This document shows, piece after piece, positions 1 through 8,640 of a stretch of DNA of 12,500 nucleotides. The notes beneath the pieces are model-generated. The model was not told the origin of the DNA and ran no database searches. It was given only the letters and a program-made list of their open reading frames with translations. The stretch is taken from positions 1 to 12,500 of the forward strand of contig CAJNDS010002689.1 of assembly GCA_905221605.1 (NCBI GenBank). The letters are read 5' to 3'. Origin of the DNA: Symbiodinium natans (lineage: Eukaryota > Sar > Dinophyceae > Suessiales > Symbiodiniaceae). The position numbers were made by a program, and so were the translations under genes. Each line of letters starts with the position of its first letter. The stretch's first letter is position 1.

Positions 1-220
1 AAGCTTACGCATCAAAAGTCCCAGAAAATTGGTTTTGTTTGGCGTTTTTGGTTTTTGGTTTTGGGGAATTGGTTTTTTTGGTCTGATTGTTTTGGTTTCG
101 GTGTCCCAGTTTCCCACGAGTCCTGCAAAATTAGTATGTTTAGGCTTTGTTGTTTTGTATTGTTTTTGGGTATGGGTGTTTGTTTATTAATTTCTATGAT
201 TAGAGTTTTGTCGTACTCCA
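1..220. other. G/T-skewed tract with no convincing gene
   Basis: The plus strand is strongly enriched in G and T, with runs such as GGTTTTTGGTTTTTGG near 50-58 followed by TTTTGGGG. The two short reading frames over it are low-complexity and unconvincing. The window begins exactly with a HindIII site (AAGCTT), which may be a clone end or chance. I see no gene here. Confidence 0.5.
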
Positions 221-285
221 CCTGTGCACACCATGGGAAGTTATGCAGCCGACCAGGAAATCCAAGACAGCACTCTCACGTTTGA

Positions 286-1215
286 TAAAGCATGCGCACA
301 CGTGTCGGGCCAAATCTGGGCCCAGACAAGTGTGAATGCAAGAAAAGCAAGATAATACAAACAAGCAAATACCAAGAATTAGATGAAAGAACTGTAATGC
401 TGTAAGAAAACAGAGAAGGTAATACGAAATTCTTTAATCTACTGTACAAACTAATAAAAGAGAAGATAAATAGAAGGACCGCAAAGTGAAGAAAATAGCA
501 TATTGTGAGGAAAATTCTAAATTAACGAAAGCACTTCCTAAAGATATAGCAGCATTACATAAATAAGTGTATTCGCATAAGTTAATTCACAAAGCTTCTC
601 CAGGCACATCCCTAAAGTTGGACAAGATAATGAATGAAACGATGTCCAAAACAAGGATACAAATAATAGAGCTTCAGAAACTACCCCCCAAAATAGAAAA
701 ACAGATTAAGGGCTTTTACGCAGATGTTATATTAAATTGATTCTGCAGGATTGGGTTAATAATGCCATTCTTCAAGACATGACAGGGTAAAGACGTCTTT
801 TGTCCATCGAAATAAATGCTGTACTTTTCCCCGTTCATGTCATTCACGGATGTATGATTCATATCTTCATGTCGTGGGTGAACTGAATGGAGGAGAAAGT
901 CTAAGGACAGTCTTTATCCCTGTAATAATATTATTTGTTAAGGGGCCACATAATAGCAATATTCATGCGGCCCCTTCAAAGTACTATTATTATTAGGGGT
1001 GTGAACGCATGAACGAAACAACCTCATGAATGCACTACGTTATGATATTCTTGTACGGCGTGCGTTTCACTCACCCGTAAAACAATGCTATTAACGTGTG
1101 CTTACCCGCAAAAAATATAGTTTGGTACTAATCTCTTAAATATCACACAAATATGCACAAATAGCACGTCTCGGCACGAAATATGGGATTTCAAGATTTT
1201 TTAGAGTGCTTTTCT
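286..1215. other. AT-rich, ORF-free island
   Basis: About 930 bases rich in A and T, with no reading frame of 60 codons on either strand. Its composition differs clearly from the DNA to the right, which is GC-balanced and full of chance ORFs. It contains the inverted repeat at 918-1000 and ends just before the hairpin at 1222-1279. It could be an intergenic island, a long intron, a non-autonomous mobile element, or DNA of organellar origin. No rRNA, tRNA or mitochondrial protein fragment was recognised. Confidence 0.6.
918..1000. repeat. Imperfect inverted repeat (long hairpin)
   Basis: The left arm (918-949) and right arm (967-1000) are imperfect reverse complements. The core is AAGGGGCC at 940-947 facing GGCCCCTT at 969-976. 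The arms continue outward through matching AT-rich triplet runs (TAATAATA against TATTATTATTA) to flanking CCC and GGGG. The loop of about 20 bases is AT-rich. This could be a cruciform, a degenerate miniature inverted-repeat element, or a structured RNA. No target-site duplication was evident by eye. Confidence 0.65.
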
Positions 1216-1221
1216 TTTATG

Positions 1222-1279
1222 AAGGCGGGAAGTCGCTGCAGTAAAACCCCCAAAAACGCAGGGGCTGAGTTCCCGCCTT
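1222..1279. repeat. 10-bp inverted repeat at a composition boundary
   Basis: AAGGCGGGAA at 1222-1231 is a perfect reverse complement of TTCCCGCCTT at 1270-1279, separated by 38 bases. Within the loop, a CCCCC run and an AGGGG run could form a nested second stem. It sits where the AT-rich DNA on the left changes to GC-balanced DNA on the right. Confidence 0.6.
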
Positions 1280-2097
1280 GAACCCATATTCATCTATTCG
1301 GCGTGCTAGTCCGCTAGGCACTTACAGGAGGCCTGCATCGGAAGGTTTGCATGCCGCTGTCCGAGTCAGGAGTGGCAACAAGAATAGGACGGGCGAGGCG
1401 TGCAAGCCTGCCATGCGTACGTGGCCCTGCTTGTTCCATCTTGTTCCATTGTTGTGCTTGTTCCATTGTTGAGGCCGTGGCGGGCTCTGAGCTTCGGCTT
1501 CTGTGGGCAACTGACGAGCGGTCCACTCCAGCTGGCTGTGTCTCCTGCATTTAGCCGGGCTAGGCATGCTTGGGATAGTGGCAATCTGTCTAGACTACCT
1601 TCGCAAAACTTCGCAATCTCTTTGGTTGCTTCTAGAACCATTCTTCAGGAGATCCATGTATGCAAACATGTGAGAGTAAGATCCCGGCGTGCACTTGGAC
1701 CAACTTGGGCGGGGTGTTGAGTGACCAGAGGACATCTTGGTATGCGGGTCCACTGGTTCTCGCTGCTCTGACCGTGTTGTCCTTTTGTCGCTGTTCTGTG
1801 GACGGCGCCCTGCGGACGCGTGGCGACTCTGTCCTCTGTCGGCCTGACCGAGGGGTGAGCCGTCAATGCTGTGCTGCGTGGAGGTAAAACTAGCCAAATA
1901 GAATCCTAAGCAAAGGCACTCGAACTCAAGCGCACTGGAGCTTAGCAGCTTGAAAACAAACTGACACGCACGTTGATGCAGCCGACGCTCCAGCAAGTCG
2001 AAGAAAGCGCCCATAGAGCGACCACTTTTTGTATGCGAACCGTCAAAAAGTGAAGAAATCCTGAAACTACTCTTTCTCTTGTTTCTGGAGATCAGGT
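1280..2097. other. No gene supported
   Basis: Mixed-composition DNA with several overlapping reading frames of 64 to 139 codons on both strands. None shows a recognisable domain or a consistent frame. The multiplicity of overlapping frames suggests GC-balanced non-coding sequence. The only distinct structure is the short repeat at 1430-1466. Confidence 0.4.
1430..1466 (+). repeat. Three copies of a 10-mer (CTTGTTCCAT)
   Basis: Exact copies of CTTGTTCCAT lie at 1430-1439, 1440-1449 and 1457-1466. Copies two and three are each followed by TGTTG. This fits local replication slippage. Confidence 0.75.
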
Positions 2098-2415
2098 ATG
2101 GATATGTCGCAGGGCCGGAAAGGGGGAAGCTTTGGGTGGGATTATGGGAAGTTTTGTCGGGTAGGATGGGGGCCTTTCAAGAAACTTGAAGACTCCCAGG
2201 GTCCCAGAAGATTTGTGCAGCATGTCTTCTGTGACACCTCATGCAGGGAATTTGTCAAGTTTTTCGGTATATTACTTGAGGAGCATTTTTGGGGTGTGCT
2301 ATGGCCTTTTTCGGGTTTTGTCAGGTGTGGGAGGGGGGTTCACTCCGTATCTGAGTCTGCATTTGCGACAGTTGAAGAGGCTGTAGTTGACTTGTTGTCC
2401 AATCCGATTTTCTGA
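2098..2415 (+). CDS. Weak candidate: 105-codon ORF of unknown function
   Basis: An ATG-initiated frame of 105 residues. A long pyrimidine tract ending in CAG lies just upstream (about 2070-2095), the form of a cis or trans splice acceptor, and the start has G at -3 and +4. The protein begins MDMSQGRK, has an aromatic- and Trp-rich middle, and ends with an acidic helix-like stretch (ATVEEAVVDLL). I recognise no domain. The DNA is G-rich on this strand and contains two related GTTTTGTC(A/G)GGT motifs, so the frame may be a by-product of composition. A minus-strand frame overlaps its 3' part. Confidence 0.25.
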   Translation: MDMSQGRKGGSFGWDYGKFCRVGWGPFKKLEDSQGPRRFVQHVFCDTSCREFVKFFGILLEEHFWGVLWPFSGFVRCGRGVHSVSESAFATVEEAVVDLLSNPIF

Positions 2416-2865
2416 ACAAAAGTAGGCTAATTGGTGGTGCTGTGAGGCATGCTGGACCCAAGCCCGCTGAGTCGAGCTGACAAGAGGACCGAGAAGAGCT
2501 TCAAAGCATGTGTAGTCACTGGCAGACGATTGCACAAGCACGTGGTAAAGCCATGAACCGACCGCAAGTTGCCTGCAGCCTGCATCTTCACCTGAGCAGA
2601 CCAGGCAATGACATGTCAAAAGCCAGGTTTGGCTATGCCGATGTGCAAGTTGAAGGAACCATTTTTTTCCACCCTCACAGCCGCAATCGCTGCGTGTAGC
2701 AAATGCTTCTTTCGGCCGGACGCATGTCGACTTCAACATCTCGATGTGATCTCATGAAACGGATGGATTGATGGATGAGCAAAACGAAGCATTCGAAAAT
2801 CAACCGCCACCAACTGCTTCTTAAAATTCCATCTACCGCAGTGGGGCAGTGCGTCGCAAGTGGAG
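2416..2865. other. No gene supported
   Basis: Only overlapping chance-type frames are present here, including a minus-strand one (2739-2299) with no recognisable domain. No RNA gene, repeat or regulatory site could be supported. Confidence 0.35.
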
Positions 2866-2933
2866 TCTCGCTCTCTCTCTCTCTCTCTGTCTCGCTCTCT
2901 CTCTCTCTCTCTCTCTCCCTCCCTCCCTCCCTC
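2866..2933 (+). repeat. (CT)n/(CCCT)n microsatellite
   Basis: A compound simple repeat: CT dinucleotides interrupted by GTCTCG, passing at the right into CCCT tetranucleotides (about 2916-2933). It creates low-complexity Arg/Glu-rich frames on the minus strand that should not be taken as genes. Confidence 0.95.
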
Positions 2934-3755
2934 ATTGTTTCTGACAAGTCGGTGGACAAAGGCAGAAAACACGAAGACGCTCCGAGTTTTTGAAGAGCAA
3001 GGTATTGAAGGCATGCTGGCGTAGACGACAAACAAACATCCAGCGGAACGCATGAAGCTGACCTGTCCGAGAGCACGAGTGTCCGAACGGCGCCCCAGTC
3101 TCGTTCTGGAGTCACCGAGTGCGCCAAGATACGCACAGGACTGCAGCAGGACCGCCTTTTTGCGACAACGCAATGAGCACAACATCTGAGAGCTATAGCT
3201 TGCTTCCTGCATGCAAACGACGAGGCCACAAATCTGGAAACAGGTTGAGGCTAGGCGGAGAGTGCGATTTTCGATCGAAAGTACACGACACACACCAGAA
3301 ACACTACCCTTTTACACCCTCTACTCTTACAAGTAGCTCTCAACGCAAGACCCCAAGAGCGTGTGTGGACATCGTCTGGGCAACAACAACAGGCACAACC
3401 ACAACTGCAACAACGCAACGGTCCTAGCTGGTACTTCATGCAAAAGGGAGGGTGCGGAAAGCGCTTTAAAATTACGACGCCAAATGCCATTCTCAATGTG
3501 CAACATCGCAATGGATCACTGCGCACCAGGCGGTTCTCTCCAAGGTGGCCACCTCCCACTAGGCAATCTAAGGGAGCAGGCCGGAGGCAGTGGACTCTGT
3601 TTCATTTCTGGCGGGCTCCAACCAAGCCGAACGACAGTGGCTTCTTCGGACTTGTCATCTTCCTCTACGACAAAATGGGGCCCGCCACCCAGGGCATCCA
3701 GTAAAGGCTATTGCTGCATGCTACCTAAACTCGCTGCAAGGTCGAGTCAGACTCT
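2934..3755. other. No secure gene; Gln-rich open frame noted
   Basis: The best plus-strand frame (3363-3704, not ATG-initiated) starts with a Gln-rich stretch made by CAACAACAACA-type sequence and continues with basic, low-information residues. Two other frames overlap it. No domain was recognised, so no gene is called. Confidence 0.3.
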
Positions 3756-3793
3756 GGCCAGGCCACGCCTACTTGGCCGGGCCACGCTTACTT
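3756..3793 (+). repeat. 19-bp tandem duplication
   Basis: Two adjacent 19-base units, GGCCAGGCCACGCCTACTT (3756-3774) and GGCCGGGCCACGCTTACTT (3775-3793), match at 17 of 19 positions. Both differences are transitions, which fits an older local duplication. Confidence 0.85.
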
Positions 3794-4660
3794 GTATGCG
3801 GATTTCGAGGGTGGAAATGGGGCAGGCCAAAGACACGCTACAGTCGAAACCTGTTCTACAGCCCAAGCAGAGCCCAAAGAGAGGGTAAGGCAAGGGCGAG
3901 GAGCCAACCCACGGGGGAGGGCTCGGGAGTGGTACCCCCCAAAGACGGAGTCTCTTTCGAGGTGCGTATCAACCGGCAGCCGTCGGTGCGGAGAGATTGT
4001 CGACCACCTGCAAGGACGGTCACAGGCCCGTTTCGGTCGCTAATTAAAGGACAGGGTACCAACCCCGGACCAAGCAGAGTGGCCGCCGTCCGCAAGTTCA
4101 CGTGTAGTGTTCATGCAGTGTCTAGCCTACCTCGCCCTGCAGAAAAACGAAAAACCCTCACGCATGCTCAGGAGACACTTGGAATGGCAGGTCGCCAGGG
4201 TTGGGATCGGGCCAGCTCCTGTTTTCGCACGCCTGCTGTGTAGAGCACCATGCACCTCTCCGTGTCTGGCAGCGTAAGCGAAAGGCTGCACCAGTGCGCA
4301 CCAGGGCAGCAGTCCGATCGGCTAAACAAAAGGCCAAATGGCCAAACAAATGGGAGGTTGGTCTGTTTGTTGCTGCCAGATTCGGGCCCGCACGTGCCGA
4401 GTTGGGTAAAGGCACAGCCGTAGTCAAACGCGACTCGTGCGTTTCGTCGCTTGTAGATAAGAAAACGAAATATAATCAGAAAGACTTGAAACTATCAGTA
4501 TCAAGGAAGAAGATTTGTAAGAGGGAAAATGCAAATTCTGACTCAAGAACGCGACTAGAGTAAGCAAAAAGACAAGCTATTCCAAGAGCGAAGATTGTAT
4601 TTCTCTCGGGCGAAACATAACAAACACGCCTCTCACACCGCTCTCACGCGGCTGCTTCAA
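3794..4660. other. No gene supported
   Basis: The longest plus-strand frame across this part (3590-4243) begins at a GTG, lacks an early ATG, is rich in Arg/Pro/Ser, and competes with other open frames. From about 4440 the DNA becomes A-rich on the plus strand with no structure that I can name. Confidence 0.35.
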
Positions 4661-4666
4661 CGCCCA

Positions 4667-4786
4667 TATAAACCCATGCTGGCAGCAACGTTTTTTCACC
4701 GCTGCACGCCTTTTGCACAGGGAGACGCAAGATGATTCGTACAAGTCGGCATATCACCGCAGTGAAAGCTCAGAGCTTGGCCTTTG
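4667..4786 (+). other. Speculative promoter and first exon
   Basis: TATAAA at 4667-4672 lies 60 bases before an ATG at 4732, which opens a short frame starting MIRTSRHITAVKAQ. After 18 codons the frame meets G|GTGAGC (4786/4787), a good match to a standard 5' splice site. Unspliced, the frame ends at a TAG after 39 residues. A junction from 4786 to an AG at 4904-4905 would enter an 81-codon open frame ending at 5150 in the right phase, but that acceptor has no good pyrimidine tract. No domain recognised. Many other start and splice choices exist. Confidence 0.15.
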
Positions 4787-5118
4787 GTGAGCTTGCTCTG
4801 GCCGCTTCCTTCCTCAGCGCTCTTTTGCATTGCTTTAGCATTGCTACATAGCACGCTTTGCCCTTTATTTCCTACATGCGGCTCAGCTACCACAAGCCTG
4901 GACAGTGCAACGGCAAGATGTGTCCGGAAGGGCCAGCGGTTCAATGCGCGCTTCTCACAAAACACAGCTACTGCCGAAGGGCAACAGTGACAGACCGATG
5001 CATGCCGCCACGCTTGCGCTAGCTCTCAGTGGCAGAGCGATAAGCAAAGAGCACAGAAACCTACAAAAAAGTGTGCAAGCCTTGGTCCAAGGTGATTTTG
5101 TATCTGCGCATGTCATAC

Positions 5119-5303
5119 GGGAAGAGGCTGCTCGCAAAACAACGGCTTGAAGGTGGTCTAGGTTTGCAAAGGCAAACTCTTTTGAGATAAGGCGTGGTAT
5201 CTCGTATTTCATGGTGCTTAAGATTTCGGTGAAAATCATGAGCTTCGCTGGAATCTCAACCCCCAATCCTGCTCGACAATAGCTCCCATACCCCTCACCA
5301 GTC
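5119..5303 (-). CDS. Candidate internal exon, function unknown
   Basis: Read on the minus strand, a C-rich tract runs through TTAAC to a CAG acceptor (AG at 5305-5304). An open segment of about 61 residues follows, ending at a GTATGA donor-like site (GT at 5118-5117). The residues look protein-like, with an amphipathic helix-like middle (IPAKLMIFTEILSTMKYEIP) and a mix of hydrophobic, acidic and aromatic residues unlike the low-complexity frames around it. I recognise no family. The open frame continues in both directions (5572 to 4955), but the flanks look less coding-like. The plus strand also has a short open frame here. Confidence 0.3.
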
Positions 5304-5424
5304 CTGAAGTTAATGTATGGGGAGGGGGTGGTGTCACGTGGTATCCAAACAACTGCAGACTGGCGGGAGTTTTTCCTCCGTCGCGCATGTGATTTTAGCC
5401 GGCCAACTGTGTCCTTTCTTTCAG

Positions 5425-5769
5425 AAGTTGGACCCTGGCAGCCCAAAGCCAGCTTCTGAGTCGATGCCCTGCCGAGGCAGCCGCTGCATCGCAATGTGTC
5501 TGTCCAAATCCTGAGCGTGCACTGTTCTTGTATCATCCTTGCAGTGTGCCGGGCTTTGCGCAAAACTTGCATCTAAGGATCTTCTTGGATGGCTGCTCGA
5601 AGGCGAATCTGGCAGTTACATGGTGCAGCGCCTCCTGTCGAATTCGTGCCGTAATGTGCATGCTCTGCTCCACATTGCCAGGCCCACTTGTCGAATCAAA
5701 TCCTATATCGCATGTCGCAGAAGATCTATGGGTCCTAAACACACTGGAATTTCAGTGGCTGGAACTTAA
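5425..5769 (+). other. PUF (Pumilio)-like segment, interrupted
   Basis: A strong acceptor (CTTTCTTTCAG, AG at 5423-5424) opens a frame that ends at TGA 5512. The same frame resumes after a second acceptor-like site (ATCCTTGCAG, AG at 5543-5544) and runs to about 5769. Part one contains PCRGSRCIAMCLSKS and part two LLEGESGSYMVQRLLSN. Both resemble the G-[NSC]-[YR]-x-x-Q core of PUF RNA-binding repeats. If 5512-5544 were removed, the two cores would lie about 34 residues apart, close to the 36-residue PUF repeat. The second has Ser-Tyr...Gln at the RNA-contacting positions; the first has Ala where Gln or Glu is expected. A 33-base intron would be very short and has no standard donor, so this may be a decayed copy or coincidence. 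Confidence 0.25.
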
Positions 5770-6058
5770 AGACAATTCGAAATACAGTAGGTGTCGATGA
5801 AATATCCTCTGACCATGCCTGTCCTGATCCGCATGGCGACCTGCCGGCTACATATGCAAGGCATAGAGAAATCGCCACCCTCTAGACCTGCGGTGTGCTG
5901 CAGCTTGCTTCCTATCACGTCTACTCACCTGTTCCAGTCGCTGGCTGATATCCAAGTGCAGTGACCTCTGAGCTGAATCGTGCATGGGCGCAGCCGCGCT
6001 CCCAAATGCAAATGCCTGCATAGGAGGGCATATCTTGCAAAAATGCTCTGTGGCGTCT

Positions 6059-6060
<2 letters not shown>
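5770..6060. other. No gene supported
   Basis: Mixed-composition DNA between the PUF-like segment and the CT repeat. It contains only short frames that run into the low-complexity repeat on the minus strand. Confidence 0.35.

Positions 6061-6092
<32 letters not shown>
6061..6092 (+). repeat. (TC)n microsatellite
   Basis: About 15 uninterrupted TC units followed by a T run. Together with the repeat at 2866-2933, the pyrimidine-rich strand is the plus strand both times. Confidence 0.95.
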
Positions 6093-6094
<2 letters not shown>

Positions 6095-6303
6095 CGTAAA
6101 GGCAGAGTTGGGCTTGTCCTTCCGGGTCCTTAAAACAGCCCCAGAGCAAAACCGATAGCGCAAAGGAACTGGCCTAGCAGAGTGGCAAAATTAAAGGGAT
6201 TTCCTTGGTTGAAGTTGGGCTTCTGTGGAGGGAGATCTTGTGTCGGGGGTTTTGGCTTTGGGGTTGAGGCTGGCTTCCCTGTAACCCAGAGACTGTCAAC
6301 GAC

Positions 6304-6339
6304 AGCGGCAGCAGCAGCGGCAGCAGCGGCAGCGGCAGC
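6304..6339 (+). repeat. (GCA/GCG)n trinucleotide repeat
   Basis: Imperfect alternation of GCA and GCG triplets. In one plus-strand frame it encodes a run of alanines inside a short open frame (6182-6385) that lacks an ATG at its start and has no other coding signal. Confidence 0.9.
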
Positions 6340-6370
6340 CCTAACTCAAAATCCGGCCTTAAGAGCCAAG

Positions 6371-6452
6371 CCTACTATTTTGTAGGAGTGTTACGAAACA
6401 TGCCTTTACAAGGGTTCTTAGGTAGCCTACAGAAGTAGGTTTTGGGTTCTTA
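6371..6452. repeat. Duplicated mini-hairpin module
   Basis: Two small stem-loops share the same stem, CCTAC...GTAGG, at 6371-6386 (6-base loop) and 6426-6439 (4-base loop). Both are preceded by AG. Each is followed by the 9-mer GGGTTCTTA (6412-6420 and 6444-6452). The arrangement suggests duplication of one unit followed by divergence and indels. Confidence 0.6.
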
Positions 6453-6575
6453 AAGCAAGCCCTTTTCGCAAAGCTTACCTTAAACTCCAAAACCCTAAGC
6501 CCTTCAACCGCAAGCCCTCTGGGCTGGTTCATTTTTTGTGGATTCGTTGCTGGAGCCTGAGACACTTGCTTTCAG

Positions 6576-7023
6576 GAGGTTGCGGCTAAGGCTGCAATGG
6601 GGATACCGTGGGTACATCACCGGGGCCTTGCAAACGATGAGCGAATGTGAAATTGCTCAGGCAAATTGCGCAGCAAAATGGTGAAATCAACAAGATGCAG
6701 CTCACCAGTTGCTCTGCAGACCGGAACCTGCGCTGGCGCTTTCAGCATGAGAACCGGCTCCTCCCTGAGTAGGGGCGCTGATTGAACCGCTGCGCAGCTA
6801 CGCTGATGCTTCTCCACTGCAGGCATTTGAGGCCATGCCATTCTGTACCAAACTGTGCCATGCCGCAGGAAGGAACAGGCATTCAACCGCTGGAAATCGT
6901 CTTCGCAAGCTTCCGAGACAATACGCTTCCCACCGGCTTGCCAAGGGCGAAGCGGAAAGGTCGTTGGAGGCTGGCCTGTCGCAAACGGATGGCTGCCTGC
7001 CCAAGGAGCAGCTGCAAAACTAA
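6576..7023 (+). other. Candidate exon cluster, function unknown
   Basis: Two strong acceptor sites occur on the plus strand: CTTGCTTTCAG before 6576 and CTTCTCCACTGCAG before 6823. Between them, 6641-6772 is open with a helix-like stretch (VKLLRQIAQQNGEINKMQ) and ends at TAG 6770-6772. After the second acceptor, a frame runs from 6823 to a TAA at 7021-7023 and ends in a charged, helix-prone stretch (GEAERSLEAGLSQTDG). The other two plus-strand frames are also open over much of 6823-7020, which weakens the case. Donor sites could not be chosen. No domain recognised; a coiled-coil protein is possible. Confidence 0.2.
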
Positions 7024-8640
7024 CAGTTGTTGAAATTGGCTGAATGAGATTGATCGGCTGCCTGGGCTTGTTTGCCAGGGCAGCACTGGTGGGCGAGATG
7101 GAGTGCCGAAGCTTGACCTACAGCGGGTCAAAGCCCCACATAAACCCCTCTTCCATTGGCTTCAGACTGCCAGCCAATGTTGGGCAGTTTCCCAGGCCAT
7201 CTTTTGTTCCCATTGTTCCCATAAAGCATAACGCCTTTGTACCAAACTTTTGGGGGCACGAAGACGAAACCCTGTTTTCTCGGTCTCCCAGGGCCCCTCG
7301 ATCAAAAAAGCTTTGCAACTCCTTAAAATTTTGTAAGCCCTTTCTAGATAATCCGTCTCAATTCTTTCAGCCCCCTGTTTGCCATGTTTTCGTCTTTCAC
7401 TCACCCTTCCACAAGAGTCCGAGCTAATTACCATGCAACAGCGGGCGTGCAAGCTTGTTGTCCAAATTCCCGATTGCAACCAAATGCATTTGAGCTTGAT
7501 GAGGCCCCTGCCGCACGACGGAAATTCCTGGCCAATCAAAGTCTACAAGATGTACCGTGCAAGTAATCTTCCGCTCTGTGCGCATGCCAAGAACTCTGCC
7601 TGAAAACGGGGTCGAAGGCGTTGGAGCGAAAGGCCTTGCTATGTTGGCATGCCGACACTGGAGATCAAGAGCATGTGGGGTTCATCCTATGACAGACTGG
7701 AGCAGTAGCAGTAGTAAGACGTGGTTTGCACCCGTGAAGAGGATAGTGCTGCTTCAACGTGTGATGAACAGGCGTCCGACGGGCTGAAAGGTGAGGTCGG
7801 CGTCCTAGTTGCTGGCGTCGATGTGTCGGCCACTTTGACCTGTGCTAGTCACCAAGGTTTTGGCCGGACCTACGAAAAGCTCTGACGTTTTTGGCAAGAG
7901 CAGCTGCATGTGCAACGTCTTTATTTGTCAGATCGCCGCTTTGGGGTCCCACATCGTGCTCTCGCCCCATTGCGTACGCTGCTTGCAAAAGCAAAGCGGT
8001 TCCTTCTCGCTTTAAGCTAGCGAGGTGTCGCTACGAAACCGTTGGGCACTGGGCACCCCGACCGGCACCTGTGCAGGCAGCCATGTCACTGGGGCCGTGA
8101 TGGGCCCAGTCGCCAGGCTCCCTGCATTAACCTGAAAGATGTCAAGCTTCAGAAAGCAATTAGAAGCCCACGCTGCAGTCGGGTTTCGTCCCTGTGCACA
8201 GATGATCTGACAAACCCTACGAAGTTTTCGAGTCCTGCAATTGAAGTTCCGAAGCCAAGCTCCAAGCAGCGGCTGTCACACCCTTGGCAAGATCGGCGCC
8301 AGAAACAAACCTGCAAACTGCGCGACGGGCCCGGAACCCATGGCCTTCAGCAACCCGCATAACCGGAAAACATTTGGTCATACTGTCTGGCCAGGCCTAC
8401 TTTCTCATGCTTGTTTTCAAGAGCAGGTTAAGCGCGTCCAAGGGTGTTGTCAGCCAGCTAACAACTTGGATGTTATCAACGCTCGTTGATGACAAAGCGG
8501 ACTCTTCGCCAAGTCTAATTCTACTCGCGACTGCGTTGGAACGTACTCACCCCAGCCATCAAGCAATCATTCAAGAACTCCGAAAACTAAGTTGCCACAA
8601 GTGGTCCGTTGAACGGCTGTTTTTTTAACATCAAGACCTA
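7024..8640. other. No secure gene
   Basis: Many short overlapping frames lie on both strands. The most protein-like are a plus-strand frame at 7044-7427 (ATG-initiated, 127 codons, no domain recognised, with a competing minus-strand frame of similar length) and the 3' part of a plus-strand frame ending at 8628, with a hydrophobic stretch and an amphipathic stretch (HPSHQAIIQELRKLSCHKW). Either might include an exon. No repeat or RNA gene was recognised. Confidence 0.3.

Noticed and set aside
3269-3280. Perfect 12-bp palindrome TTTCGATCGAAA
   Set aside because: A few perfect 12-bp palindromes are expected by chance in 12.5 kb, and nothing around it suggests a binding site.
2675-3293. Two long minus-strand ORFs (184 and 186 codons)
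   Set aside because: Both run through the CT/CCCT microsatellite, which gives Arg/Glu/Ser-rich low-complexity translation. They overlap each other in different frames and show no domain.
3590-4243. 217-codon plus-strand ORF
   Set aside because: It starts at GTG, is rich in Arg/Pro/Ser, has no recognisable motif, and several other frames are open in the same DNA.
4955-5572. 205-codon minus-strand ORF as a complete gene
   Set aside because: Only the middle looks protein-like and is bordered by splice-type signals. The ends resemble chance translation. Kept only as a candidate exon at 5119-5303.
6182-6385. Plus-strand ORF with a poly-alanine run
   Set aside because: The alanine run is translated microsatellite, the frame has no ATG start, and nothing else supports coding.
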